Positions 7,358 through 15,369 are shown, counted from the stretch's first letter. The stretch: 43,952 bases of DNA from Silvanigrella paludirubra (GCF_009208775.1 NZ_CM018765.1:1-43952), one strand, 5' to 3'. Notes: generated by a model not told the origin, from the letters alone. Numbers and translations are program-made.

Positions 7358-8249
7358 AAGTTCTGATTTAAGTTCTAAATATAATTTAAAATTTGCACTT
7401 CATGATCCTGCTCATTGTTTAGCTCCAGGATTGTTTAGGAGTATAAAAAAAGGGGATCGCAAAAAATTAAAGTTAGATATTACATACGAATTTGGAGATA
7501 AAAATAAAATTGAGTTTAGTGGTCCCGAACCGCTTGGTGCGGATGATTTAAGGGTACTTCAAGGATTAATCGCAATGGCAGGTATAAATCATCACGATCA
7601 ATTTGTTACTTCAGAAACATCTTCTGAACATGGGAAAGAAGTTAGAAAACAAATGGATTTAAAATGGGACGCCACTAATGATGATGTTGTAGTAGCCAAA
7701 GGAAGTTATCGTGAGCTTGCTAAAGAAATAGGTTATGCAGATTGTGAAAATACAAAAACAATCAGAAATTGTGTTGAACGACTTTGGAAAGTGTCAATTA
7801 TTTATGAATTCAACAAAAAAAGAATTGGATGCCGTTTACTTTCTAGTTATGCAAGCGATAACGAAAAAGGGAAATTATTTGTTGCATTAAATCCGATCAT
7901 TACAAGTGTAATATTTGGATTTAAGCCACAGCATACTAGAATTGATATGCAAGAAGTTAGGCTTTTATCAAGTGATGCAGCTAGACTATTGCATCAACGC
8001 CTCTGTGCTTGGATTAACCCTGGAACATCACGAAATGTTAGCCTCGAATCTTTAATAGGGTACGTTTATTTTGAAGATACAGATAATAGATATACAAAAA
8101 GAACAAGAAAAATTGATATAAAAAAAGCATTAAATGAGTTTGAATTATTGAAATGGGAAATAGAAGAATATAGGAAAGAGCACTATAAAATTTCGAGACC
8201 TGAAAGCATAATTGAAAACACCTCAAAAAAATCCCCATCAAAATCATAA
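7347..8249 (+). CDS. repC: IncQ-type replication initiator RepC
   Basis: About 300 residues, strongly resembling RSF1010 RepC along its length: CLAPGLFRSIKKGDRKK, FSGPEPLGADDLR, VLQGLIAMAG, KGSYRELAKEIG, CVERLWKVSIIYE, RLLSSYASDNEKG and ARLLHQRLCAWINPG. RepC binds the oriV iterons and opens the origin for strand-displacement replication. The GTG at 7347, 8 bp after GGAGG, gives the best start; it overlaps the helicase gene, implying translational coupling. The iterons begin 16 bp past its stop codon. The C-terminus (SIIENTSKKSPSKS) extends slightly beyond the RSF1010 form. Confidence 0.92.
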   Translation: MVSKSSDLSSKYNLKFALHDPAHCLAPGLFRSIKKGDRKKLKLDITYEFGDKNKIEFSGPEPLGADDLRVLQGLIAMAGINHHDQFVTSETSSEHGKEVRKQMDLKWDATNDDVVVAKGSYRELAKEIGYADCENTKTIRNCVERLWKVSIIYEFNKKRIGCRLLSSYASDNEKGKLFVALNPIITSVIFGFKPQHTRIDMQEVRLLSSDAARLLHQRLCAWINPGTSRNVSLESLIGYVYFEDTDNRYTKRTRKIDIKKALNEFELLKWEIEEYRKEHYKISRPESIIENTSKKSPSKS

Positions 8250-8264
8250 TATTATAAAACCCAT

Positions 8265-8284
8265 CCCCTGTATAACACCATCAC
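8265..8284 (+). repeat. Detached oriV iteron
   Basis: CCCCTGTATAACACCATCAC, identical to the iteron core, lies 108 bp (start to start) ahead of the tandem array. It may be a regulatory or accessory RepC site close to the end of repC. Confidence 0.85.
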
Positions 8285-8372
8285 TTTTCACTTCGTCTAA
8301 TTATCAATTTCAACCAAAATTTTAATGGAAGCATATAAATTTTCTGTAAATTCAATTTAATGCAGTTTTACC

Positions 8373-8480
8373 CCCCTGTATAACACCATCACATTCCCTG
8401 TATAACACCATCACAGCCCCTGTATAACACCATCACATTCCCTGTATAACACCATCACATTCCCTGTATAACACCATCAG
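8373..8480 (+). repeat. Five tandem oriV iterons
   Basis: Five copies of the 20-bp core (C/T)CCCTGTATAACACCATCA(C/G) start at 8373, 8395, 8417, 8439 and 8461, an exact 22-bp period, each pair separated by a 2-bp spacer (AT or AG). A 22-bp spacing puts bound protein on one face of the helix, which suits RepC. The first base alternates C/T between copies and the last copy ends in G. Confidence 0.95.
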
Positions 8481-8564
8481 CCTAAAAACCGACTTAAAGG
8501 TTTTTTTACTTTATTATCATACATAACTAAATTGATGTTATCATAATTTTGTTGCTCTTCTATG

Positions 8565-8600
8565 ACCTTCCTAGAATCTCCTAAGAGATTCTAGGAAGGT
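8565..8600. repeat. oriV hairpin 1 (16-bp perfect arms)
   Basis: ACCTTCCTAGAATCTC at 8565-8580 pairs perfectly with 8585-8600 across a CTAA loop. It is a candidate single-strand initiation (ssi) site like those of IncQ origins, or alternatively a terminator. Confidence 0.7.
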
Positions 8601-8603
8601 TTA

Positions 8604-8654
8604 AAAAAAGTAAAATTAGAAGTAGTTTTGAACTACTTCTAATTTTACTTTTTT
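8604..8654. repeat. oriV hairpin 2 (24-bp perfect arms)
   Basis: Arms at 8604-8627 and 8631-8654 are perfectly complementary around a TTG loop. The ends are A-run and T-run, so it could act as a bidirectional terminator between repC and the opposing topB transcript as well as a priming hairpin. Confidence 0.7.
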
Positions 8655-8662
8655 GCATTAAA

Positions 8663-8703
8663 GAAGCTATTGGATGCTATAAATTATAGCATCCAATAGC
8701 TTC
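8663..8703. repeat. oriV hairpin 3 (19-bp perfect arms)
   Basis: GAAGCTATTGGATGCTATA at 8663-8681 pairs with 8685-8703 across an AAT loop. It has no T-run on either side, so a simple terminator is less likely; a primase-recognition role is more plausible. Confidence 0.7.
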
Positions 8704-8842
8704 GCTTAAAATACCATTTCCTTATGTATAAACACGTTTAGAAAATTTTAGTTTGAATGAAGTCCGTTGTCTGTTTTTAATTTAACCAAGGTCTTTAAAA
8801 TTGTATTTTAAGAAAGAATTGAAGTGCTCAAGATATAAAAAA

Positions 8843-10681
8843 TTAAATTGCTTTTTTGATGTTCGATACAATATCCATAGTTAATAAATTCAAATTCTGT
8901 AAAAAAGAAGAAGCATGAGCAGGTTCTCGTTCGATAGTTTGCAAAGTTTTTTCCCACTCAGCAGTCATTACTGGATTGCATAAAAATGACTGATTAAACT
9001 TTTGAAGCATAGAAAATAAATCAAATGCCTTCTGAGTTGGTTTAATAGCCTTTTTTTCTCGTTCTATATAGCCTTTCAATTCAAGATTTTTAATTATTGC
9101 CGCACGTGTAGCGGGTGTTCCAAGACCATAACTTTTAAGAGCATCTTTATCTTCTTTATTCTCAGCCTTTGAACTCGGATTTTGCATCGCTGACAATAAA
9201 GAAGAATCGTTATAACGTGGTGGAGATTTTGTTTTATCTTCTTTCAAATTAAGTTTTGATATTGTTACAGGATCTCCTAACTTTAAATCAGGTAAATTCT
9301 GTTCTTCTTGTTCTTCAGAAATATCTTCTTCAGCGTCATTTTCAATTTGTTTCCAGCCAAGTTTTTTAACGATTTTTCCTCGTGTAACAAAAAGATGTTT
9401 ACCATTACAGAGAGCCGCTATAATTGATGACTTAAATTCAAAATTTGGTGAGAAAACTGCTAGAAAACGATTTACTACTAATCTGTAAACCTTTTCTTCA
9501 ATTTCTTGAAGATTTTTTGGGGATACAGAAGTAGGCAATAAAGCATGATGATCACCAACCTTTGAATTATCAAAAATTCTTTTGTTTGTCTCTTTGTATG
9601 TTTCATTAACTTTTTTTATAAACTTATTATCAAATGAATCCTTTAACGCTTCTAGTATATTTGGAATTGTTTCTCTATTGTCTTCAGTTAAATGCCTAAA
9701 TTCGGTTCTTGGATATGATAAACACTTATGTTTTTCATAAAGAATTTGTGCAATTTCTAGGGTTTTGTCAGCACTTAATCCAAATCGTTTGTTACATTCT
9801 TTTTGAAGTTCTGTTAAGTCGAATAGTAAAGGAGGAGAAGTACTACCATCTTTAGATTCGACTTTAACAATTTTTGCATTACTTCCTTCACATTCCTCCA
9901 TAATCATTTTGGCATCTGAAATTGAATATATTTGAGAAATAAATTTACTATCATTTTGATATTCATAGTTTCCTAGATAAGTTTGATTTTTTTCAGTAAG
10001 AAAATTTCCTTTTATTACCCAAAAAGGTTTTGCTTTGAAATTCTTAATTTCAATTTCACGAGAGACTAAAAAAAATAATGTTGGTGTCTGAACTCTTCCA
10101 ACTGAAAAAACACCTTTGTTCCCAGATTTTTGAGCTGCTAATGTGATAGCTCTGGTTGAATTCATACCAATTACCCAATCCGCTGTAGAACGTGCTCTTG
10201 CGGCTAGTCGCAATCCATTAAACTCTTCTATTGGTTTTAGTCTTTGTAGTTCTCTCTTTATAGCTTCAGCTGTAAGAGCGGCACTCGTCCATAATCGGTA
10301 TGCTGGAATTTTAGATCCTGATAGTCTGTATATGTAATCAAATATAAGCTCTCCTTCTCGTCCAGCATCGCAAGCGTTTATTACTTTACTAACATTACTT
10401 GATGTCAGATATTTTTTTAAAATATTAAATTGTTTTTTTGTTTCATTAGATGAAATTTTTAATTCATATTTTTCAGGTAATATAGGAAGTGTTTCTAAAG
10501 ACCAATCTTTCCATTTTTCATTATACTCATGTGGTTCTTTAAGAGTAACCAAATGGCCAGCAGCCCAGGATATAATGTATTCATCTGATTCCATACTTCC
10601 ATCTAACTTTTTAGTAACACCAAGAGCATCGGCAATTTCTCTGCCTGCTCCTGGTTTTTCAGCAATAATTAGAGTTCTCAT
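8843..10681 (-). CDS. topB: DNA topoisomerase III (TopB/TraE type)
   Basis: A 612-residue type IA topoisomerase. The N-terminal TOPRIM has TLIIAEKPGAGREIADALG and the acidic triad segment ACDAGREGELIF; SVGRVQTPTL and the active-site CLSYPRTEFRHL (tyrosine 323) follow, with a domain IV GLGTPATRAAIIKNLELKGY. It ends soon after the core, without C-terminal zinc fingers. Plasmid-borne members decatenate single-stranded intermediates in replication and transfer. The ATG follows TTGAGGAA. It is 21 bp downstream of the DUF2274-like gene, so the two are one operon. Confidence 0.93.
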   Translation of the reverse strand: MRTLIIAEKPGAGREIADALGVTKKLDGSMESDEYIISWAAGHLVTLKEPHEYNEKWKDWSLETLPILPEKYELKISSNETKKQFNILKKYLTSSNVSKVINACDAGREGELIFDYIYRLSGSKIPAYRLWTSAALTAEAIKRELQRLKPIEEFNGLRLAARARSTADWVIGMNSTRAITLAAQKSGNKGVFSVGRVQTPTLFFLVSREIEIKNFKAKPFWVIKGNFLTEKNQTYLGNYEYQNDSKFISQIYSISDAKMIMEECEGSNAKIVKVESKDGSTSPPLLFDLTELQKECNKRFGLSADKTLEIAQILYEKHKCLSYPRTEFRHLTEDNRETIPNILEALKDSFDNKFIKKVNETYKETNKRIFDNSKVGDHHALLPTSVSPKNLQEIEEKVYRLVVNRFLAVFSPNFEFKSSIIAALCNGKHLFVTRGKIVKKLGWKQIENDAEEDISEEQEEQNLPDLKLGDPVTISKLNLKEDKTKSPPRYNDSSLLSAMQNPSSKAENKEDKDALKSYGLGTPATRAAIIKNLELKGYIEREKKAIKPTQKAFDLFSMLQKFNQSFLCNPVMTAEWEKTLQTIEREPAHASSFLQNLNLLTMDIVSNIKKAI

Positions 10682-10702
10682 ATATTCCTCAATTTTGTAT
10701 GT

Positions 10703-10987
10703 TTATTCAGTTAATTCTTGATGCTTTTCTTTCAATTTTTTTTCATTCAGTTTTTCACTTATTGTTGCTCCTTTTCTACTGGAGTTAGAAGTGAAAAATT
10801 TTAAGAATTCTTTATCTTTTGAAAACTTTTCGAGCATGCTATCAATAATGACATCTTCTGAAATAGATTTTTTATGAAGTTCTGACATATATTGTGAATA
10901 ATTTTTTAATATTTCAATAGAAGATTTTTTTAACTTAAGTACAATTTTTTGCTTTTCTTCAGGTAAGTTGATTTTTAATTTAGCCAT
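10703..10987 (-). CDS. DUF2274-like small protein
   Basis: 94 residues: MAKLKINLPEEKQKIVLKLK, then a helix IEILKNYSQYMSELHKKS, and IIDSMLEKFSKDKEFLKFF. This order matches the DUF2274 family, small ribbon-helix-helix-like proteins usually found directly after trbI in conjugation operons. Here it has moved next to topB, beside the putative oriT. A DNA-binding or relaxosome role is inferred from its location and the N-terminal strand-helix-helix look. Confidence 0.6.
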   Translation of the reverse strand: MAKLKINLPEEKQKIVLKLKKSSIEILKNYSQYMSELHKKSISEDVIIDSMLEKFSKDKEFLKFFTSNSSRKGATISEKLNEKKLKEKHQELTE

Positions 10988-11405
10988 ATATTGTGCCCTT
11001 TCATTTTTAATTGAGATAATAAACCATTTTTTATTCTACAGTAAAAAATTTTGCGGACAAGAGGAGAAGGAAGATCTGAGAACTCTGTTCGCTTCGCTCA
11101 CTCCGCCATCACTTCGTGATGTTGGCACTCAGACGCAAACGGTTTGGGCGCAAAAATGGCCATGGCTTTGCCATGCCTTTTTTGGCTTCCCACCAGTTTG
11201 CTTTGAGTCACACACTACGCCATGCCGTCGGCAATGTTATGTACTAAAAGTAAAAAAATGCTTAAAATAAAAGATAATTTTAGTTTAAAGTTACGTAATA
11301 CATTCATAACAGTTACGTAATAGTTACTTAATTGACTTTATAAATCAACTACATTACCATATCAACGTATGTACATATTATGTAATAAAATATTGAGGAG
11401 ATAAT
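10988..11405. other. Divergent intergenic region, oriT candidate
   Basis: A 418-bp gap between the DUF2274-like gene and the relaxosome genes. Positions 11050-11240 are markedly richer in G+C than the surrounding DNA and full of short hairpins: CATCAC-TTC-GTGATG at 11107-11121, CATGGC-TTT-GCCATG at 11161-11175 and TGCCGTCGGCA near 11223. Hairpins beside the relaxase genes are typical of oriT. I cannot identify the nic site. Confidence 0.55.
11289..11360 (+). promoter_or_regulatory. Relaxosome-operon promoter with direct-repeat operators
   Basis: AGTTACGTAATA occurs at 11289-11300 and again at 11311-11322, 22 bp apart, with a degenerate third copy (AGTTACTTAAT) at 11323-11333; the core TTACGTAA is itself palindromic. 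TTGACT (11332-11337) and TACCAT (11355-11360) follow with 17-bp spacing. Repeats of this kind suit a ribbon-helix-helix protein, probably the product of the next gene. Confidence 0.55.
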
Positions 11406-11816
11406 ATGGCAAAAAGAGTTACAATTTCTGTGAAAGATAGTGAGTATGAAAAGTTAAAATTGTCGGCAGAATCTAAAGGAAAAAAAGTAATTGATCTTAT
11501 AAACAAAAAGGTAAAAGGGAAGTCAAATATTGGAAAAATTTTAAAGAGTAATGAAGAAATAATTTTTGAAAATGCTAATTTAAAAAAATCAATTAATGAT
11601 TTACAAAATCAAATAAATTACTTGCAAAAAACAATTTTTGAAGTTGGAAAATTGAATACAGAATACCTTGCTTATATTAAAACTATACTGACTGAAATTG
11701 TTAAGAATACTATGAAAGATAGAACAAAAGAAAAAGTAGAAGAATCTATTAATAATTACTTACAAATAGCACAAACTGAATCAACAAATGAAATGAAAAA
11801 AATCTTGATTATGTAA
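11406..11816 (+). CDS. Ribbon-helix-helix relaxosome accessory protein (TrwA/MobC-like role)
   Basis: 136 residues. The N-terminal strand MAKRVTISVKDSEYEKLKLS plus two short helices looks like a ribbon-helix-helix DNA-binding domain; a long helix with heptad character (NANLKKSINDLQNQINYLQK) and an acidic tail follow. It starts 8 bp after GAGGAG and lies 28 bp before the relaxase, where MOBF plasmids encode the oriT-binding accessory protein that represses the operon and aids nicking. Family membership is inferred from fold and position. Confidence 0.6.
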   Translation: MAKRVTISVKDSEYEKLKLSAESKGKKVIDLINKKVKGKSNIGKILKSNEEIIFENANLKKSINDLQNQINYLQKTIFEVGKLNTEYLAYIKTILTEIVKNTMKDRTKEKVEESINNYLQIAQTESTNEMKKILIM

Positions 11817-11844
11817 TACAAAATTCCAAATGGAGATTAATTTT

Positions 11845-13188
11845 ATGTTATCAATATATAGATTACAAAACGTATCACAAGCATTAACATATTACAAAGA
11901 AGACAATTATTATTCGAAAGAAAATCAAGAGGAATATTCTGAATGGTATGGAATTGCGGCAGAAGATTTGGGCTTGAAAGGTAAAGTAAAATTAAAAGAT
12001 TTTAACTACATTTTAAATGGTTGCGATAAGGATGGAAAATTACTAGTTAATAAAAAAATTAAAGAACAAAAGTTGTCTTATGAAACATATTATAATGTAA
12101 AAAACGAATACAATAAATTAATAAATAGTTTAAATATTGAAGATAAATATAAAGATGAAATATCTATTGTAATAAAAAAAATAACAGAATCAAACGATAA
12201 AATACCAGCAAAAATAATAGATAATTATGAAAAAAAATTTTCATCCTTAATTAATAATTCAAATGTAATTTCAATTGATAAAAAAGATAAATTTAAAAGT
12301 GAATTTAAAAAAATTAATCTTAACTATAAAAAAATTGCTGATCGAAGACCAGCTTATGATTTGACATTTTCTGCACCAAAATCTGTTTCAATAGCAGCAT
12401 TAGTTGGTGATGATAAAAGATTGATAGATGCTCATAGGAATGCGGTAAAATATGCTTTAAGTGTTGTTGAAAAAGAGTATTCACAGACTAGAATTGTTGA
12501 GAATAAAAATAGAAATATTATATTAACAAATAATATAATAGCTGCTACTTTTGAACATGATATTAGCAGGAAAATAGACCCTCAATTACATACACATTGT
12601 GTTATGATGAACATGACAAAAAACAATGGAGAATGGCGTTCAATTAACCAAGATGGGTTTTATTATAGTTCGAAAAAATTGGGGGCAATATATCAAAATG
12701 AACTTGCAAAGTGTATTAAAAAATTAGGCTATGAAATACAACTAAATCCTAATGGTACTTTTGATATAAAAGGTTATACAAGTGAACACCTTCTTCATTT
12801 TTCAAAACGATCTCTACAAATGAAAGAAATGGGTTCTAAAAACCAAAAAGATGCTAGAAAATATGTATTGATAGAAAGAGATAAAAAAGTTGAAGGAATA
12901 CCAAAAAAATTAACTTACAATGAATGGAAAAATGAGGCTAAAATTTTAAATATTACTCATCCTATTTCTTCAAATTTAAATACTTTTAATGATCCAAATA
13001 ATATTAATAAAAATGACATTTTGGAAAGTATAATTTTAAATTCTATTAAGGAACTTACCGAAAATGATATTAGTTTAAAAAAAGATAAATTGCATGAAAA
13101 AATACTTATAAAATCATTAGGAATATTTGATTATAATGAAGAAACAAAAGTAAAAACAGAAGAGTATTTAAAAAAAAAGCTCATTTAG
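11845..13188 (+). CDS. MOBF relaxase domain (TrwC/TraI N-terminal part)
   Basis: 447 residues. MLSIYRLQNVSQALTYYKED carries the catalytic tyrosine pair Y16/Y17 with Y22/Y23 nearby; LTFSAPKSVSIAAL and the metal triad H238, H249, H251 (FEHDISRKIDPQLHTH) follow. It nicks oriT and leads the strand into the recipient. The start at 11845 follows TGGAG. Compared with TrwC there is a charged insert of roughly 90 residues (about 75-165). The frame closes with TAG at 13186-13188 just after a run of nine A, while the helicase frame is open in -1; AHLV upstream of the next gene's GTG completes the family linker. Confidence 0.9.
   Translation: MLSIYRLQNVSQALTYYKEDNYYSKENQEEYSEWYGIAAEDLGLKGKVKLKDFNYILNGCDKDGKLLVNKKIKEQKLSYETYYNVKNEYNKLINSLNIEDKYKDEISIVIKKITESNDKIPAKIIDNYEKKFSSLINNSNVISIDKKDKFKSEFKKINLNYKKIADRRPAYDLTFSAPKSVSIAALVGDDKRLIDAHRNAVKYALSVVEKEYSQTRIVENKNRNIILTNNIIAATFEHDISRKIDPQLHTHCVMMNMTKNNGEWRSINQDGFYYSSKKLGAIYQNELAKCIKKLGYEIQLNPNGTFDIKGYTSEHLLHFSKRSLQMKEMGSKNQKDARKYVLIERDKKVEGIPKKLTYNEWKNEAKILNITHPISSNLNTFNDPNNINKNDILESIILNSIKELTENDISLKKDKLHEKILIKSLGIFDYNEETKVKTEEYLKKKLI
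13170..13188 (+). promoter_or_regulatory. Candidate -1 frameshift site A-AAA-AAG joining relaxase and helicase
   Basis: Nine A then G at 13170-13179 place A AAA AAG (13173-13179) in the zero frame of the relaxase, the slippery heptamer used by Escherichia coli dnaX. A -1 slip would continue as A-H-L-V-G-Q into the helicase frame and give a 1,123-residue fusion; without it translation stops at 13188. The GTG of the second frame overlaps the stop (TAGTG), so re-initiation is also possible. Transcriptional slippage or a homopolymer assembly error are alternatives. Confidence 0.55.
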
Positions 13189-15215
13189 TGGGGCAGAAAA
13201 ATAAAGAAGAATACGTCACAAATGAATCTCTTAAAATCGAATCTGATACAATAGATATTATGCAAAGAGGTAAAAGCATTTTTGAAAGTATTGTTGAAAT
13301 TGAAGAAGCAAAAAAGATTATCAATTCAATTCACAATGATTCAATTAAAGCTGGAGATAGTGGTTTAAATTCAGGTCAAAAAGAAGCGATAGAAGTTTAT
13401 TTAACTTCTAATGATCGAATCATTGCATGGCAAGGAGTAGCAGGGGCAGGAAAAACATTTTCTTTAGCTTCTGCAACGGAAATTGCAAAAAAAAATGGTT
13501 ATATTGTTAAGGGTTTTGCTCCTCAAGCTGAAGCTGCCAAAGTACTAGCTGAAGATGCAAAGTTGAGTGAAGCTCATACAGTTAAATCATTACTAGTTGA
13601 TACTTCTATTGCTGGAAGAGCTTCTGGAAAAGAAATTTGGATTGTCGATGAAGCTGGTACCCTAAGCGCAAAAGATGCTCATGATTTATTAAAAAAAGCT
13701 GAATTTGAAAATGCAAAAGTATTGTTAGTTGGCGATACAAAGCAATTGTCTTCTGTCGGAGCTGGTAACCCTTTCAAACAACTGCAAGAACACGGAATAA
13801 AATTTGCTGAATTATCTGAAGGAATGAGACAAAAAGATAAAACTTTAAAAGAATCAGTAGATCTTATTGCAAAAGGGAATACAAAATTGGGATTAGAAAT
13901 ATTAGAAAAAAATGGAAAGGTGAATGAAATAGCAGACACAGAAAAAATCATCGCAAACATGGCAAATGATTATTTAAAGCTTAGTAAAAAGGATTTAGAA
14001 TCATCACTCTTTATTTCATCAACTAATTACGAGAAAGAACAGATCACAAATATAGTTAGAAGCGAATTAAAAAGAAAAGAAGTCTTAAAAGATTCAGTTG
14101 AAATTAAAATACTCGAATCGCTAGGATACAATGAATATGCTTTAAGAAATGCAAATATATATTCAAAAAATGATATTTTAATTTTAAATAAGAATGAAAA
14201 AGGGTTATTAAAAAATATTGAATACAGAGTTTTAGATGTTAATCATAAAAATAATACTATTATAATTTGCTCTGATGATTTTAAAAAAGAAATTGATGTT
14301 TCAAAAATTAAAGGTAACTTATACCAAGAAAAAATTATTGAAATATCAATAGGTGATAAAATTAAGTGGACAAAAAATCATTCAGTTAAAAAAAGTATTA
14401 ATAAAGATTCTAAGGCAAGAAGTGAAAGAAGGTTAAATGGTCAATATTTAAATGTTATTGGAATTGATAAGCAAAATAATACAGCAACTATAGAATATGA
14501 TAAAGGAAAAAAAGAATCTATTGATTTAATGAAAAGTAATTTTATAGATTATAATTATGTTTCTACTGTTTTTTCTAGCCAAGGAAAAACTTGCAATAAA
14601 GTTTACGCATCAATTACAAATGTTGATAGAGAAAATTTTTATGTAGCCGTTTCACGTGCTAGATATGATTGCAAAATATACACAAATAATAAAAATATTC
14701 TATATAGAAATGTAGAAAAAATTGGTGCAAATAAGACTGCATATGATAAAATTATTGAAGAAAACAAAATACAAATAAATTTAAATAATGATAAATTAAA
14801 GAAAGATCATGTAGTAAAAAAATTTTCTGAAAATGACTTGGAATCTATCAAAATCAGTAGAAAGATAAAAGAAAAAAGTTTTGAAATTTCATATAAGCTT
14901 GGATTAGATCCTATAAATAACGATCTTGGAAAGTTTTCAAAATATGGTAATAATAATCAGGAAATAATTGCAAATAGTATAAAATCTGAAATAAATAAAG
15001 AATTTGGAATTAATAAGTCAACAGAATTACATACATTACCAGTAAGTACATTAAAAGAAATATACTCTTTAAAGATTCAAACAATTGCGAAAGAGTGTCA
15101 ATCACAATATTTTCATAAGCTAAATCCAAATTATAAAAACCGCCCAACCAATATAATGCACAATGAAGATTTGACCCAAAAACAAACTATTTCTAAACCT
15201 AAAATAAGAAGATAA
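13188..15215 (+). CDS. Conjugative helicase domain (TrwC/TraI C-terminal part, RecD-like SF1)
   Basis: 675 residues. Superfamily 1 motifs are clear: Walker A WQGVAGAGKTF near residue 85, WIVDEAGTLSAKDAHDLL, LLVGDTKQLSSVGAGNPFKQ, LSEGMRQKD, and the C-terminal STVFSSQGKT...FYVAVSRARYDCKIYTN. It unwinds the plasmid during transfer. In the family this is the C-terminal part of the relaxase polypeptide; here it has its own GTG overlapping the relaxase stop by one base, or is reached by frameshift. No ribosome site stands clearly ahead of the GTG, which favours a fusion. The last 170 residues are lysine-rich and unrecognised. Confidence 0.9.
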   Translation: MGQKNKEEYVTNESLKIESDTIDIMQRGKSIFESIVEIEEAKKIINSIHNDSIKAGDSGLNSGQKEAIEVYLTSNDRIIAWQGVAGAGKTFSLASATEIAKKNGYIVKGFAPQAEAAKVLAEDAKLSEAHTVKSLLVDTSIAGRASGKEIWIVDEAGTLSAKDAHDLLKKAEFENAKVLLVGDTKQLSSVGAGNPFKQLQEHGIKFAELSEGMRQKDKTLKESVDLIAKGNTKLGLEILEKNGKVNEIADTEKIIANMANDYLKLSKKDLESSLFISSTNYEKEQITNIVRSELKRKEVLKDSVEIKILESLGYNEYALRNANIYSKNDILILNKNEKGLLKNIEYRVLDVNHKNNTIIICSDDFKKEIDVSKIKGNLYQEKIIEISIGDKIKWTKNHSVKKSINKDSKARSERRLNGQYLNVIGIDKQNNTATIEYDKGKKESIDLMKSNFIDYNYVSTVFSSQGKTCNKVYASITNVDRENFYVAVSRARYDCKIYTNNKNILYRNVEKIGANKTAYDKIIEENKIQINLNNDKLKKDHVVKKFSENDLESIKISRKIKEKSFEISYKLGLDPINNDLGKFSKYGNNNQEIIANSIKSEINKEFGINKSTELHTLPVSTLKEIYSLKIQTIAKECQSQYFHKLNPNYKNRPTNIMHNEDLTQKQTISKPKIRR

Positions 15216-15227
15216 ACCATTAAAAGA

Positions 15228-15258
15228 CCTATTATGAGTTATAAAAGAACATAATAGG
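15228..15258 (+). terminator. Stem-loop after the helicase gene
   Basis: CCTATTATG at 15228-15236 pairs with CATAATAGG at 15250-15258 shortly after the helicase stop. There is no T-run, so it is a weak intrinsic terminator at best; it may mark the boundary before the partition locus. Confidence 0.4.
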
Positions 15259-15278
15259 CGTCAATTAAGAGCTAAAAA

Positions 15279-15369
15279 AGTTCTATTTAGACCTCTTGAC
15301 AATACTTATGAGTTTCTTTATAGTTCTATTTAGAACGTTTTACACTCTAAATAGAACTATAAACGTTCT
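15279..15369 (+). promoter_or_regulatory. Partition promoter and parC-like repeat cluster
   Basis: TTGACA (15296-15301) and TATAGT (15319-15324) are 17 bp apart. AGTTCTATTTAGA occurs at 15279-15291 and 15322-15334 and inverted at 15346-15358; extended, 15319-15334 and 15346-15361 form a perfect 16-bp inverted repeat. AGAACGTTT (15332-15340) and AAACGTTCT (15361-15369) form a second. Repeats around the promoter of an actin-type partition operon are where the centromere (parC) and autorepression sites lie. Confidence 0.65.

Larger units (their letters stand above)
8250..8842. other. oriV: origin of replication region
   Basis: This 593-bp non-coding block holds six iterons (8265-8480) and then three perfect hairpins (8565-8703). 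It lies immediately after repC, as in IncQ-type origins, which combine RepC iterons, an A+T-rich stretch and palindromic priming sites. The A+T-rich stretch would be 8500-8560. I see no gene in it. Confidence 0.85.

Noticed and set aside
8265-8480. Regular repeats that could suggest a CRISPR array
   Set aside because: Spacers are only 2 bp and no cas genes are near; the repeats follow repC and are iterons.
10968-11270. 100-residue plus-strand frame over the GC-rich island
   Set aside because: It overlaps the start of the DUF2274-like gene and its sequence is just the hairpin DNA read through; no ribosome site.
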